Assembly: GCA_018296165.2 (NCBI GenBank)
Contig: JACKQL020000010.1
Coordinates: 124,001 to 188,000, forward strand
Direction of reading: 5' to 3'
DNA from: Termitomyces sp. T153
Taxonomy: Eukaryota > Basidiomycota > Agaricomycetes > Agaricales > Lyophyllaceae
DNA length: 64,000 nt
A program made the translations under genes and the position numbers. The first letter of the stretch is position 1, and every line of letters starts with the position of its first letter. Positions 10,400 through 20,792 of this stretch are shown here, one piece after another. Under the pieces are notes generated by a model, which was not told the origin of the DNA, did no database searches, and was given only the letters and a program-made list of their open reading frames with translations.

Positions 10400-11702
10400 T
10401 GCCTCTGCTCTGTCAATGGCAAAGCCCTCCATGGCTTGGATCACAAACAATTTGGGGCAGAGGTGCATGATGTTACTGTTATCCCCTTCCCCCATTCTGT
10501 GGTCCACCCTTCAAGACAGGATGTCTGGTTTCTCCATACTCTGGCCAAGCTTGTGGTGCAAGGAGAAGTCAAAGTTGGCAAGGTAGAGGGACCATTGAGC
10601 CTACCAGCAATTGAGCTTCTTGGCCATCCAGAAGTATTCAAAGTTCTTGTAATCTGTCCAGACCTCAAACTTGTGCCACACACCTTCCAGGAAGTGCCAC
10701 CACTCCTCAGATAACCAGATGATGGCCAGCATCTCCTTGTTGTGGATCTTGTAGTTCTGTTCCACCACATTCAGGCTTTTGGAGTAAAAGGCCACTGGAT
10801 GCCACTTCCCATCCTCTGGAGATTGCTGTGAGAGTACCTCTCTAGTGGCAAAGTTAGAGCTGTCAGCCTCTATGTGGAAGGGAGAGTTGTCATCTGGAAA
10901 TAGGAGGACAGGCCTAGAGGTCACAGCATGCTTGAGAGTGTTAAAGGCCATCTGCTCCAGAGGTCCCCAGCTCTATGTAACATCCTTTCCCATGAGGTCA
11001 AACAGCAGGTGGGCATGGTGCAAAGTCCTGGATGTATCTCCAGTAGAAGTTTGCAAAACCAAGGAATGCCTGTACCTCCTTCCTGTTTCTGAGCTCCAGC
11101 CACTCTGCCACACCTGCTACCTTCACTGGGTCCATCTCTGCTGCTCTGTGGGAGATGATTAGGCTGAAGTACTCAATCTGGGTTTGTTCAAACTCACACT
11201 TCTCCAGCTTGAGGTAGAGCTGGTGCTGGTGGAGGCACTCCAGGACAAGATGGGTGATCCAGCAGTGTTTCTCCAATGTTTTGGTGTAGATGAGGATGTC
11301 ATCAAGATATATGCACACTACACCCTCTGCAATGAGGTCCTGGAAGATGTTGTTCATCATGGTCTGGAAGGTGGCTGGGCTATTGGTGAGACCAAAGAAC
11401 ATGACGAGCAGCTCAAACAATCCCCAGTTGGTCTGGAAGGCTGCCTTCCACTCATCTCCTTTCTGAATGCACACATTGTTGTAACCCCACCGGATGTCCA
11501 GTTTAGTGAACTATTGTGCACTCCAGAGGTTGTTGATGAGCTTGGAGATGAGGAGGAGGGGGTAACAGTTCTTCACTATCATGGCATTGAGTACCTGGTA
11601 GTCCTGTAGCAGTTGGAAGAAGCCATCCTTCTTTTTGATGAAAAAGACTGGAGAGGCCATTGGGGACTTGAATGAACAGATATGACCAGAGTCCAAGTTC
11701 TC
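10400..11702 (-). pseudogene. Element B reverse transcriptase and RNase H
   Basis: From 11702 down: RT fingers (SPMASPVFFIKKKDGFFQLL, near 11630), DIRWGYNNVCI (near 11490), MFFGLTNSPATFQTMMNNIF (near 11370), the catalytic YLDD box inside CIYLDDILIYTKTLEKH (near 11300), then the connection domain (VQAFLGFANFYWRYIQDF, near 11050). RNase H follows as FHIEADSSNFATREVL (near 10870) and EVWTDYKNFEYFWMAKKLN (near 10650). The YLDD box is intact, but frameshifts near 11030 and 10700 and in-frame stops break the polyprotein. Confidence 0.92.
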
Positions 11703-12608
11703 CTATAGGAATGCATTGAGCTTGTCCTGCTCTCTGGGCATGAGAGAGTAGACCTTACAGCTGGAGAGTGTGGAGTTGGGCAGCAGTTTGATAGTGTGGT
11801 CCCACCTCTTGTGCTCTGAAAGTGAGTCGAAGGAGGCTTTGGAGAACACATCTTCAAATGCATGCAGGTAGGGGAGTACCATGTCCTGGAACTCTTGAGG
11901 TGCAGCATTGGCAGCAAAGGCCTGGGCCAGCCTCTGGAACATAGTCTGGCTGGCCCTGATCTCTGCCATGGAGGGTGGTGGATGAACAGTAGTAATATAG
12001 ATTTGATCCCCCACCTCTATCACTCTGTCTGGGAGCTCCGGTTCATGTATACCACCAAACTCTCCTTCACACTCCTCCTCTAGGGCCCCACCATTGCTCT
12101 GATCATCCTTGTATAGGGCCTCTCTACAAGGAAATGCCAGAGGTGGGGAGTCTAGAAGGTCTAAATTGGCAAAGAGGAGAGAGCTGGCACAACATGCTTG
12201 CATGGCTGCATGCTCTTGGACTTGGGTCTGACACTCTGCTCTGTCCTCCATGGCACAGGCGGAGCACTTTCTGGGGCATCTACTTATGGTCACCTCTCCT
12301 TTGGTCCAATCAACCTTGGGATTATGCTCTTGGAGCCATGTGAACCCAAGGATCATGTCTTGCCTTCCCAAGCTGGTGACAGTGAATATAGCATGCTCCA
12401 TGTTGATTCTATAGCAGAGAACCAGGTCAACCATGGAGCTAATCACACTGGCTTCATTGGGTGTTCCATTGATGTTGTAGACAGGAAGGGGCTTGGGAAG
12501 GGGCTGCATGGTCAGGCCATGGCATTTGAGAAACTCTGAGTCCAGGAAAAGTCCTGTTGCTCTGCTATCCAAGAGAGCTGTGACTCCATCATTTTGCTGG
12601 GTGTTCAT
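11703..12608 (-). pseudogene. Element B protease and linker to reverse transcriptase
   Basis: A 301-codon open frame. It starts MNTQQNDGVTALLDSRATGL. The usual retropepsin active-site triad Asp-Ser/Thr-Gly reads Asp-Ser-Arg here, while the sister element A keeps Asp-Ser-Gly (near 15185). A second protease strand follows (LGRQDMILGFTWLQEHNPKV), then a long acidic linker and the region leading into RT (FEDVFSKASFDSLSEHKRWD). A stop closes the frame before RT fingers continue at 11702. The Gly-to-Arg change should kill protease activity. Confidence 0.85.
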
Positions 12609-12899
12609 TGTCTAAATCTCCACATCGAGGTGCAGAGAATGGGCAGACAAGCCAGAGGCCATCACATACTGTTGGGGCATTTGACACACCTAAGCAGAGC
12701 TGTGCCATCAGACCTTTGGAGGTGTCAGAGAACTTGATGGGGGCTCCAGAGTTAGTGTTTATATGTCTGGAGAGGGACTTCAAGGTTCTTCTGTCTCAAA
12801 ATAAAGGGCATTGGAAAAGGCATTTTCATTTTCTATTAACAGACAAGAGAACCTGTTAGCACCTAGTAACAGAGGCATACACCTCATCCATCACTCAAC

Positions 12900-14121
12900 T
12901 AAAAATCCTCCTCCTGCTCCAGAGGTGAGGTGCACATGCTGGCTTCCTCTAGGGTCAACTCCAGCATGAGCTCATCCAGTGATGGAGCTCTAGTGGCATC
13001 TTTTGCAGCCAAGAGCTGCAGGAGAAGTTTCTCCTGCTCAGCCATGGAGAGGTAGCATACCTCCAGGCCCAGAGGACAGTGCCATGCAAAGTGCCTGAGC
13101 TTCTTACATCTCTAGCACAACAGCAGGGCAGCATGGAGTTGTTGGGCTGCATCCACATCCATAGGAATCCCAGGGGTAGGGGACAAGCGGCAGGGGCAGC
13201 TGGAGCAAGGGCTGGTGCTGAGTGAGTAGGCACAGGGTGGCAGAAGTTGCTGACTGGGACAGAGTGCATTGTGGAATGGGGGTGGCAGAGCTCCCTCCAT
13301 ATCTCTATGAGCTGCCATTGGTCCCAGGCCACCTCATACCACAACACAATCTTTTCATCATTGGAGTGACCCTCTGCCAGGTTGTCAATATAATCCACTA
13401 AGGTGGGGTGCAAGCCATCCCGGAAGGTGAGGCACAGTTGGAGGCTGTTAGGGTAGGTGGCCTGTTTGACCAGGGCTCAGAATGAGTTGATGTACTCATC
13501 CAACATATGCTTTCCTTGTCTGTACTGCTCCCTGTCCCACAGCATCAGTGCTGCTGTCTTGGTGGGGTCTAATGGGAAAAACTCTGTGCAAAAGTCCTTC
13601 TCAAAGGTGGCCCAGTCTGGGAAGCTCCCCACACCTCTGGGATGGCAGAAAACTGGCAGTGTGTAGGTGGAGGCATGTCCAGTCTTTATATATGACAGCA
13701 CCTAGGCTATTTTCAACATGTCAGAGTCAAAAGTGTCTCTGCTGAGGTGGATGTAGGTGAGGCAGGACTGTAGGAATTGCTCCCTGCCAGATTGGGCACC
13801 ATTGTATGCATCTGGCAGTGCCGGATGAGGAATCCATGGCTGTAAGGTTACCAGAGCTACTGGAGTAGGTGCTGTGGTAGGTGGAGCTGGTTCCACCACC
13901 ACCAGAGGGGTGGAGTTAGGGCTTAGGCATTCTAGCAGTGCCTGGAGAGATTGGGAAATAAGATCTGTTGTCTGATGGAGGGTAGAGAGTTTGGTCATAT
14001 GGTGGGTGAGAGATGATTGCATTAATTGCACCTGGGTCTCTAGGTGGAGCAGGCAAGTCCAGGCTTTGTTCTGTGGAACTGGGGCCTCCAAGGGTGTGTC
14101 TGGGTTGGCAAGCTGAGACAT
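12900..14121 (-). pseudogene. Element B Gag with zinc knuckle
   Basis: Starts MSQLANPDTPLEAPVPQNK at 14121. The capsid-like region runs through IHLSRDTFDSDMLKIA, then FPDWATFEKDFCTEFFPLDP and REQYRQGKHMLDEYINSF. A nucleocapsid knuckle (CKKLRHFAWHC) lies near 13100, reached by a frameshift. Two in-frame stops (at 13702, likely former TGG, and at about 13474, likely former CGA) separate the blocks. Gag packages element RNA; this copy cannot make it whole. Confidence 0.85.
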
Positions 14122-14227
14122 AGAACTCCATGGTGCTTAATCCTGGCAAAGAAGTGATGGATAGCAGCTTAGAGGTTTCTTGTAGCTATATGGGGCTTCT
14201 GGGCCAGTTTTAGAAGACTTGTTCTGC

Positions 14228-14577
14228 TGTAAGAGCAACCTCTGGGGTGGTGGATTGGAGTCATGCAGCTAGCAGAGGGGAATCCTAAGTATATTAGCAG
14301 GGTAAATGACAATACAATTCAGTAACTAATCACCTAGCAGAGGAGAATCTAAAGAGAATAAGTCTAAGGATCCCCACTGCTTGGTGTGGTGCATCAGTGG
14401 GTGGCAGAGGCATGGGAACTACTATACAGGTGACTGGAGTTACTTCTAACCCTAGGGCAATGGTTGCTGAGGTAATATGGAGAACTCCGGAGTTCTAAAA
14501 AGAGCCCTGGAGATGTTAAACAAGCTGCAGAGGTGCTGGAACCAGTCATGGAGGTTGAAAATGGAAGTTCCCTGACA
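14228..14577 (-). repeat. Element B 5' LTR
   Basis: 350-bp direct repeat of 8705-9054, starting TGTAAGAGCAACC and ending TTCCCTGACA on plus. Confidence 0.95.
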
Positions 14578-14582
14578 GCTGG
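14578..14582. repeat. Target-site duplication of element B, right copy
   Basis: GCTGG directly after the right LTR, matching 8700-8704. Confidence 0.9.
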
Positions 14583-15970
14583 AATGTAGTCTGGCTAGCC
14601 CAGATCTCCACAATTGAGGGCAGCAAATGTAAGGTGGTGGTGTAAATCTAGTCCCCCAGGAGCTCTAGGTCATGTATGTCTCTCTGCATTCCTCCTCCAA
14701 AACTCTGCTACTACTCCAGTTGTCTTTGTAGAGGGCCTCTCTACCAAGGAATGCCAGAGGCAGGGGATCCAGGTGGTCTAGACTGGCAAAGGGAAGAGGG
14801 CCAGCATGGCATATGCAGATGGCCACATACTCTCAAACTTGAGCCCAGTGTTATTCCTTGACCTCTGTGGTGCAGGTAGAGCACCTCCAAGGGCACTGGC
14901 TCATTGCTACCTTGCCCCTGGCCCAATCTACTTTGTGGTATTGCTCCTTGAGCCATGTGAAACCAAGGATTATGTTCTGCTTGCCCAGACTGGTGATAAC
15001 AAAGACCACACATTCTGCATGATTCTGGTAGTGGAGAACAAGGTCAACCATGGAGCTGATGGCACCTGCTTTGTTGGGTGTTCTGTCAATGTTGAATACC
15101 AGAATGGGCTAGGGATGTAGTTGCATGATCAAGCCATAGTGCCTGACAAACTCTGAGTCCAAGAATAGTCCCATTGCTCCACTGTCTGGGAGAGCAGTGA
15201 CTCTGTGAGTTTGCTGAGTGTCCATGATCCCAATCTTCATGTTAAGGTGCAGTGAGTTTGTGGAGGGGCTCAAGGCCACTATGTACTGCCAGGGCATTTG
15301 ACACTCCCAGGCAGGGCAGCACCAGCAAGTCCTAGCTAGCATTGAGGAGCTTGGCTTGGACTCCAGAGTTGGTGTTTGTATGTCTGAAGGAGAAAACTGA
15401 GGTTCTTCTATCTTATAATGATGGGCATTGGGAATGACAATTTCATATTTTACTGACAGACATGAGAATCTGTTAGTACCTGGCAACAGAGGTGTACACC
15501 CCATCCATTGCTTGACTAAAAATTCTCCTCCAGCTCCAGGGATGATGTGCAGGCATTGATCTTCTCCAGAATCAACTCTGGTGCCAGCTCATCAGGCAAC
15601 AGAGCTCAGGTGGCATCCTTTGTGGCCAACAGTTGCATGAGGAGTTCCTCCTGCTCCACTATGGAGAGGTAGCATACCTCCAGCCCCAATTGGCAGTGTC
15701 ATGCAAAGTGCCCAGGTTTCTTGCATCTCCAGCACAGTAATAGCACAGCATGGAGCTGTTGGGCTGTATCCATGTCCATGGAAATGCTTAGCAGCAAGGG
15801 GTGCAGTGCAGGGATGGTTAGAGCAGGCATAGGTGTTGGAAGAGCAGATGCAGGGTACTAAAGGCTGGCAACCAGAGCAGGGCACTGCAAGGGGTGCATG
15901 TGGCAGAGCTCCCAATGAATCTCCATGAGCTGCCACTGATCTCTGGTTACTTTGTACCAGGAAGCAAAGC
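14578..15970 (-). pseudogene. Element A: partial Gag, zinc knuckle and protease
   Basis: From 15970 down: a Gag stretch homologous to B (ASWYKVTRDQWQLMEIHWEL; B has LWYEVAWDQWQLIEIWREL), a zinc knuckle CKKPGHFA-x-HC near 15700, then protease with an intact Asp-Ser-Gly in LPDSGAMGLFLDSEF near 15185, then a weathered linker into the B insertion. Many in-frame stops. The N-terminal half of Gag and A's 5' LTR are absent: similarity to B ends abruptly near 15970, where unrelated sequence encoding KKKSREVAKD begins. Confidence 0.85.
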
Positions 15971-15984
15971 TATCCTTAGCAACT

Positions 15985-17425
15985 TCCCTGCTCTTCTTCT
16001 TGACCACTGCAGGTTCTCCAACCATCATCTTGTCTTGAGTGGTTGGCAAATCTAAGGTCAACCTCTTGATTGCAATTAGCAGGCCTGCTGTTGCTAGTGC
16101 CCATTGTGCTATCACAAACTCCCATGTGTGCTAGACTTTGACCATCTTGGCAAAGTTGGCATTGACCTTCTGACCTCCTCCCAGCTACAGAGTGTCCAGT
16201 GTTCCTTGGAGCACACCTTCTTCATAGCATTACAGGTGTAGCAAGGCTGGCCCCCAGTAGGGTACCAGCAGAACTCAGGGTTGTTTATTAACCAGCATTT
16301 GTTGCACTAGAACATGTTAACAACTGTTACTAGAGGTGAGAAAGAAGACTTACAGTGCCATGTTGTTCAAGGAATGCTCACCAGGCCAGTGGTGATACTG
16401 CAACCTTCCTCTTCAATCCTATCTCCATTATGCCAGCCTCTCTACTCATATCTAACACTGTCAACCACTGACAGTACCTCAGCAACACCACCAACTCTTT
16501 GTTATTAAAAGTCATCTGAGTCAGCATCTGTTGCAGTTGTTAATAACAGACATTAAAATGGAATCTGTTGAGCACTTATCACAAATTTGTTCTCCCTATC
16601 ACACTCCTTTCTCTTTCCTTTTTTGGAGTCCTTGATCTTCTTGGACAATGTTGCTGGACTTATAATGACATTGTCATTGTCCTGTAAGAAAGGTTAGCAA
16701 CAAGAGCACTAGCATGGCAAAAGAACCCTTACCTCAGAATCTGTCTCCTTCATTTTCCTTTTACTCTTACCTGGGCCCTTCACTTGCTTTGGCAATGCTG
16801 CCAGACCCTTAGCAATGTTGCTAGCCTTGTTAGCCTCTTCCTCAGCCCTGCCCTTGTCCTTGTCCTTGTTGCCTTCCAGTGCAAATCCTATCATCTTCCT
16901 GCTGTGAGACAGCCCTAACACTTTCAATTTGTGTGGGGGGTGCTGAAACTAAAATAGTTTGTCAGGTGTCAGGTTGCTAACTAAGGACATTTAGCAACAT
17001 TGCTGAACTAGCAATGCTCCAAGCAACTTACCAACATCCCTTCTCCAGACAGGTTCTCCATCTTGTATTCCAGTAATGGTAGAGGAGCCTAGCAATGACA
17101 TTAGAGAATGGTGCACTAAGAAGAGAAGCTGTACTCACAAAGTTTTTGGCATAGGGTGCTACCCAAGGTTCACTAGAGAAGTGAGCATATAGCTCATGGC
17201 ATTCCACCTCCACCTCTACTTCTCCACTCCCAGGCCATTCCACCCCACTCCCAGCAGTCTCAAACCAACACAAGAAATAAATAAAAAATGCTACACACCT
17301 TGCTTTGGAACTGTTGCTATCTGCTCTCTCACTAGCAACAACAAACAATCAATTTTGCCCAGGTAGGTTTGGGCAGCATGCTCTTGGTCCATACAATCAG
17401 CAGTTATGGCAGCAGTGGAAGACAT
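15985..17425 (-). pseudogene. Cys-rich hypothetical protein, multi-exon, decayed
   Basis: Minus strand. A likely start is MSSTAAITADCMDQEHAAQT at 17425, with an intron opening near 17303 (GTGTGT). Later blocks are GSGEVEVEVECHELYAHFSS (near 17200), a Lys-rich block ending KGPGKSKRKMKETDSE (near 16750), IISPATLSKKIKDSKKGKRK (near 16630), and a Cys cluster near 16295-16200: CNKCWLINNPEFCWYP followed by QPCYTCNAMKKVC. The spacing C-x2-C-x8-C-x7-C-x2-C-x6-C suggests metal binding. It ends in a basic tail (AVVKKKSREVAKD) fused to element A Gag. I cannot name the family. Low CpG and stops between blocks suggest a repeated, inactivated gene. Exon borders are approximate. Confidence 0.4.
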
Positions 17426-19220
17426 TTTTGGTAGAGTCTGGAAAGTCAGTCCAATGAAATAAAATGAGGTGGAGGATTTGACAAAGTCCAATGAAAATGC
17501 TAGGACTATATAAACCCTCAAGACTTGGCACATGGACCAGCTAACAAGTCATGGGACTTTGATGGTTGACTGGGGACAGTCAAAATTTCAGTCCAGGAAG
17601 TCCAGGAAAGAATGATAAGACTCTATTTTTGCTGAGTACAGATTTTTGGCTTTGCCTATGTGTTGGCAACTTTCAGATTTCTCAGTTTCTATGTGATGCA
17701 ACAATCACATGACTTTGTCACATGTGGTCTAGACCCTCAGCCCACCAATTGATGATCTCTAGTGCTCTCTGGCACCCCTCCTAGCAAAGTCCCCAACAAT
17801 ATTTCCTTTCTTGGTATTATTGCTGTAGTTTTCATTATTTCTTAATTTGGACTTATTTTCTTGGTATGTGCCACCCTAGCAACCAGCATACTGGCTGTCA
17901 TTCCAGGTGTTGAATTAGCTACACTTTAGGTATTTGACTTTCACAAGCCATTCCTCCTGACTCACCTATGTTGCTAGCAAGCACTTCACTGTTATTGACT
18001 CCTTTTAGTTTCATTACCTTTACTTACTATGAATATTGTCATGTTTTCTATACTACCAAGATATCAGATCTAAGTCTAGTGACTCTAAAGCAACATCTCT
18101 CACTCTAGTACTTTCTCTCTTGAGTTAGTGCTCTTGTCATTTCATTTAGCTAGTACTACCTTAGGATACTATTTTGCCAAGTCTACATTTAATGCTAGCA
18201 CCTATGACTAGTTTCATTTTGTTATTGTCTCCATTGCTAACCCTTTTTTTGCTACTCCTAGCACCAGCCTTTAGCCTCATTCCACTAGTGACCTACTCTC
18301 TAGTGATCTCAGTTTGACTCTAGTTGGGTTCCACAGAGTTTCCCCTTCCCTATCCACTATCAACATCTCTTGACTTTGCACTAGCAACCTAGTACTTCCT
18401 CTGCATCTAGCAGGCTTTCTGGAACCTAGCTCAACTTGCATTCTCACTTTCTTAGTCTGTTCATACTCTACTTGTGAAACCGCTAGTTGTTGTGTTCTCT
18501 GCATGGCAGCTAGGTGGCAACAGACATCATCATGATGCTCATTTCTAAGCTATTGAAAATCTGAAGTATCAGGCTGTGGTTATATCACCAGAGCAGCTGA
18601 TGAAGGCTGATGGAGGGTTTGAACAACTGACACATAATCATACATTTACAGATCATGTTGTCATAATCACATAGATCATACAAGATTTTTCTAGAAATGG
18701 ATCATTCCCACTATGAAAGACCATCATGCATGATTGGGTCTGATTCTAAGTGAAGTGCTCAGAGCTGATTGATTACATTCTTTGATAATTGCATGGATTA
18801 GCATAAATATTGAGATGAGACTGCTTCCACAATTGCTCAGAGCACTTTATATCCTCCAAAGTGACTCCATATTGCAATGGGAAAATCAATCCTGATGTGA
18901 GATGCTTGAGGGTAGTGGCAGACTTTTGTACAGTTAGAACAGAGCTTTGGATATTGACATCAAAGTTGTCATAAATAATTGATCAGGAGTGTTAACCCAA
19001 GTGCATAGACACAATTAGATGTGATGGCATTGTGAATTGAATTAAGGGAGATCAATATTCCAAGTCCTGCTAGCGCTTCTTTGATTTTTTTCAGGTGCTT
19101 TGCAGGAGTGTAGAAAGATTCTAATTATACTCACAAATGCATTTGTCTTCTGATTTGTACTCTGCATCATAATGCTGATGATCACAATCTTTTTCTGGTA
19201 ATACATCATCATAATGTATA
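17426..19220. other. CpG-poor sequence without a supported gene
   Basis: About 1.8 kb of weathered sequence. The only sizeable frame (18277-18504 minus, 75 codons) has no recognisable features. The composition matches the surrounding transposon relics. Confidence 0.4.
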
Positions 19221-19891
19221 TCACAATAATATAATGTGTTTACAATGGTATAAACCATGTACCATGTGCCTGTGTGCAGCTAACCTTTGCTGCCATGCAG
19301 ACATATCTCCAGAGATGGACTCTATGATTCCTTCAAGCCCAATGTCATCTGCTTGCTCCCAGTATTCTTGCCCCTCCAGATCTTGAATAACATTATCTGT
19401 GGAGTGATTGGAAGATGGCTTCTGTGTAGCTGACAAGAGTCTCAAGTAGGTCCCAAAGGCATGGTGAGATCATGGCCATCTTGTTAGCCATCTGATCCAA
19501 TTGGAATTCCTCAAGTTGGTTGCTGAGCCTGAGCTGAAGCACCAAATTGCCATCCATCTCCATGAGAGATGAGTCCCTCAATATCAGATTGAAGCTGTGG
19601 GTTCAGTAAGCCAAGAAGACCATCACTATGGTTGCTGAGTGCTGAGATCAGGGTAGTAGCATTATGACTCAGGCCTTGGACCAGAGTATCATGATCCAAA
19701 GAATGATCTGACCAGATATGAATAAGAAAAGCAGAGATAGTCATGTTTTGAGCCTTGAAGGGCTCAAGAATACACTTGATTTTGCTGAAATCCATGCGAT
19801 ATGGAAAGCCGTTGGACCTGTCTGCCATTAAGCGATCCCTCGGCATTGATGGCAGCAGTAATTTTGTGATCATCATCACGGTGGCTGACAT
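19221..19891 (-). pseudogene. Fragment of an unrecognised hypothetical gene
   Basis: A 126-codon frame starts at 19891 and contains FSKIKCILEPFKAQNMTISA and LVQGLSHNATTLISALSNHS. After a stop it continues recognisably through a frame encoding DMSAWQQRLAAHRHMVHGLY. The helical start resembles repeated hypothetical genes common in mushroom genomes, but I cannot name it. The right edge coincides with a rise in CpG near 19800. Confidence 0.3.
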
Positions 19892-20792
19892 TGTCTACAA
19901 ATTATTGTGCGAGGCGTTGCTGAGGGCTGAAGGAAATAGAGTCTTCGGTGTATTCTCGGATCAATATAACTATTATGGAATTTGGATTTCTATTCTACCT
20001 TCAACCTCCGCCTGAGTAGGAGGCTGCTCGCAAGTAGCAAAAAATGACATTTTGTCCAGATTTGCCCGCCAAAATTGATGCTGAAATTCTATTGATGGAC
20101 ATGGACAGTATCACTCGAAGAGTTGGCATATAGTGAATCTGACGGAGAAAAAAGGAGCTCGAGTGCGGAGGGATGACCTTTATTTTTGATTTTGGGTTTA
20201 GGTGCTTCTTCCATTCCAATTGTTTGATGGCTATCGTGTTCTCAATGAGGCTCTTTTTTTTACTGACCTTATACGAATTTAGTTGGGTAGACACTTTACA
20301 ACCCTTAGCTTCATCTAACACTGAGATGGAAGAGAACGAAGCTGAGCTGCAAATGCTCAACTTTGGTTGTATACTTTTTTCTACTCGCTTAAGTCAATGC
20401 TTCTGGCTGTGCTGATTTTAAGCTTTTAGAACTCAGATTCTTCTTTAGCATCGTCGAGATCTTCCGCTAAGACCGTCTGTTGCCAATCCATGTTTGACAG
20501 AACTTTGGCCAACGAAGTGTTTCACAAGGTATTGACGCGTTATCTGTGGACGGCGCCTACTTGGCTGAAATTTTTATCTCCAAATATGGGGGACAGGTGA
20601 GATGGAGATGGAAAATTTCCCAAAAAGAAGCTTGAGAACTAACTTATGGATACAGCCAACTTGTGGGATTTCCGTTGACATCGGCGTCCGAGTCGACGGC
20701 ACGGCCGTCTGAATTACATATTCAGAACACATGGTAGTCTATATAGATCCAGCTGGCCGAGATACCTCTCGTTTTTCCAATCATCTTTGGTA
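19892..20792. other. Intergenic region upstream of the permease gene
   Basis: CpG is normal here and two antiparallel frames (20001-20360 minus, 20173-20415 plus) overlap with no sign of domains or introns. It probably includes the permease promoter; I see no TATA box in a convincing position. Confidence 0.4.

Larger units (their letters stand above)
8705..14577 (-). mobile_element. Element B: Ty3-type chromovirus inserted in element A
   Basis: 5873 bp with two 350-bp LTRs (TGTAAG...CTGACA on plus) and a GCTGG target duplication. Minus-strand order is Gag with zinc knuckle, protease, reverse transcriptase, RNase H, integrase, chromodomain: the standard chromovirus layout. It is closely related to A, so a family member landed in its own relative. 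Every domain carries stops or frameshifts. The LTRs differ clearly more than those of C and CpG is depleted, so B is older than C. Removing B restores A's frame (FQ-LAQVFAANS), matching FQRLAQAFAANA in B. Confidence 0.95.

Noticed and set aside
20001..20415. Small genes upstream of the permease (119 codons minus, 80 codons plus)
   Set aside because: They overlap on opposite strands, lack introns and domains, and look like chance frames in AT-rich DNA.
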